Source of the DNA: Verrucomicrobiota bacterium
GTDB lineage: Bacteria; Verrucomicrobiota; Verrucomicrobiia; Limisphaerales; UBA9464
Direction of reading: 5' to 3'
Length of the DNA: 45,546 nucleotides
Assembly: GCA_025363585.1 (NCBI GenBank)
Contig: JANYDN010000015.1
Location: 1 to 45,546, forward strand
The notes beneath the pieces are model-generated. The model ran no database searches, had not been told where the DNA came from, and saw only the letters and a program-made list of their open reading frames with translations. Positions 44,701 through 45,546 of the stretch are shown one piece after another. Positions within the stretch are counted from its first letter, which is position 1, and each line of letters starts with the position of its first letter. The translations under genes and the position numbers were made by a program.

Positions 44701-45546
44701 CGTTGGCCGCGACGGGGAGCGGGGCGTCCGGAGCCTCGCCGAGGCGCCAGTACGCGAGGGGATGCGACGCGAGCACGAGCGCGGGATAGCCGGCGCCGTC
44801 CGTCGTGCCCTTGGCGTAATGGGCCGTGATCGCGGCCGGGGCCAACGCGCCCGAGTAGAGCGCGACGTCCTGGATGCCGCCGTCCCATTCGCGGTTGGGA
44901 ATCGTGGTGGCGCCGATGCGGAAGACCGTGGCGGCGTTGGGGGCGAAGGTCGCGGCGGGGACGGAGGCGACCGACGCGCCGTTGATGTAGAGCGTCACCG
45001 ACGATCCGTCATAGACCCCGACGACATGGTGCCATGCGTTCGAAGTGACCGTGCCGCCGATCGCGGAACCCGTGTAGCCGCTGGAGTCGCCGACGCGGAA
45101 TTGCCACGCAGGAACGCCGCCCGGAGTGGCGGCGCCCGCGTAGAAAAGGAACCCGGAACGACCGTGGCCGGCGTCGAGCGAGGCCACGGGCGAGAAAAGG
45201 TCGGGAGGCGGCGCGCTCGGCCGAGCCCAGAATTCCACCGTGAACGGACCGTTCGGATTCAACGCCGGGTTGTTCGGCACGTCGACGCTGCCCGCGAGGT
45301 ATCCCACCTGGAAGCCGTCGTTGTGGAATCCGGTCGAGGTCGCGCCGCCACCGGCCAACGCGCCCGCTTCGCCGCGCGTGATGTCGTCGAAGTAGGTGCC
45401 GTCGCCCGCCGTCCCCAGGCTGCCGAGGTTCTTGGCGATGGTGATGGGTGCCTGGGGTTGCGTCGACTCGTCGAGGTGCCAGAAGCCGACCGGGGCCTGC
45501 GACAACACGGTGGATTGGTAATCCGCGGACAATGGCGCGGTTGCCC
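41729..45546 (-). CDS. Giant secreted LamG/Ig-domain protein, N-terminus beyond window
   Basis: LamG-like segments ('LSQAPVGFWHLDE', 'HPLAYWRLGE', 'GPEAWWRLAE', 'SLILHLNFDADFKDSSGRGNNA') and Ig-like segments ('YQWRHNTVPVGGATSATFTKTPAALGDAGSYDVIVSN'); reading frame stays open to the window edge. Confidence 0.9.
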   Translation of the reverse strand, partial: ATAPLSADYQSTVLSQAPVGFWHLDESTQPQAPITIAKNLGSLGTAGDGTYFDDITRGEAGALAGGGATSTGFHNDGFQVGYLAGSVDVPNNPALNPNGPFTVEFWARPSAPPPDLFSPVASLDAGHGRSGFLFYAGAATPGGVPAWQFRVGDSSGYTGSAIGGTVTSNAWHHVVGVYDGSSVTLYINGASVASVPAATFAPNAATVFRIGATTIPNREWDGGIQDVALYSGALAPAAITAHYAKGTTDGAGYPALVLASHPLAYWRLGEAPDAPLPVAANAGTLGTDGDGSYVYGSNPGQSGPSGAGFPGFPAGNKSVALNGTDGYVTLPALNLKTNTVTVTAWVHADAVEAKDVGIVFTRSDNTIAGLKFDSNDPNGLAYNWNDVGLAANFKSSLVVPQNKWVYVALSVQNDVATLVTHDGTAFNYANNFDVTHVSQPFDTEWRIGNDAASTNTFVGSIDEVAIFNRALSLGELFTQYAAAVGGIAPQVFVDPASPATDISVGETITLTVDAGGTPNLAYQWRHNTVPVGGATSATFTKTPAALGDAGSYDVIVSNGSGSVTSLPATVSVVQLTAPAITSPPSGRTVYPGGTLTLSVVATGGRLSYAWKKNTDPIPGATGATYTVGSVAPTDTGSYTVVVSNSAGTATSDPVTVTVASPAAGSYEASIVTDGPEAWWRLAETGTGTLFDSLGRHDGVYVGATVVPGGPGVLHSGTGKSATFDGTASYGRVPYSPILNAKTNWTVEAWAKTTDSGTELTPLSSFSISNGSGRGYGFLKTTGDEWWGINGNNDNFNFYYLSMGTVRSDHWAHLVIVADSSGISFYLNGKFIDGPFGDYVRNVSGPFVIGGRNNDGAVHQFWKGQIAEVAYYSKVLTADQIAKHYNTALYGTDTAPVFLDQPIPVTQAVGLSATLSATVEGTQPLKLQWTKNGTAVPKATNETLTLANLDFVDGGTYRLEASNSIAKTTSDPALVTVVPEPVFANISDSLILHLNFDADFKDSSGRGNNATAVGTPTLIQGVIGAKALHYSTDADASTFNYLTLGTPTDLNFGTGVNFSVAYWVRLPAGSKSGDLPFLCNAQGSYSNPGFTFAPSYQLGGWSWSLGGADIYGPDGSINNGEWHHLVHTFDRAGKGITYLDGEEIDSRPDTGSGDLDTGDPANIGQDPTGQYPETGEADLDDIGIWRRVLTPFEAWSIYHVGKVYGSSFDSTNGPVKITVRPQADGSTELVWSTGVLQSAASLDGPWSNVAGATQAPFTINAAGDGAFYRVAH

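Noticed and set aside
45530-45532. Start codon of the LamG ORF at 45532
   Set aside because: The reported Met is an alternative TTG codon; the frame remains open to the window edge (…ATAPLSADYQSTV), so the true N-terminus lies outside.

Overview
High-GC bacterial chromosomal window, most likely Verrucomicrobiota/PVC group. This is inferred from the PVC-type haem-binding CxxCH protein, a planctomycete-type cytochrome c, a PVC-style pseudopilin, LamG/Ig and Calx-beta giant secreted proteins, and a PEP-CTERM-like tail. I support about 26 protein-coding genes, one tRNA-Leu(TAG), two likely intrinsic terminators and many small intergenic repeats. Recognisable genes include zwf, pyc, pyk, a DinG-family helicase, an M50/CBS protease, AraC and SDR proteins, a class V aminotransferase and a tight five-gene operon (STAS, GT4, O-antigen ligase/polymerase, MBL-fold, GT4). 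Both window edges cut through secreted-protein genes. No CRISPR array, transposase, prophage or recognised defence system was seen. The most notable observations are: (1) at least three REP-like families, each with a GTGG/GTAG/GGAG tag followed by a palindrome, arranged as inverted pairs with the tag outermost, plus two other dispersed repeat families; (2) the STAS-led glycan operon, whose STAS protein lacks the usual phospho-acceptor serine; (3) an 831-aa protein made of about 22 tandem copies of a ~32-aa 'DPxAAxxWxxxLPxGxxR' unit; (4) a similar C-terminal module on three otherwise unrelated giant secreted proteins; (5) -10-like boxes almost touching the start codons of several genes, suggesting leaderless mRNAs. 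All calls come from reading the sequence and supplied ORFs; no homology search was run.
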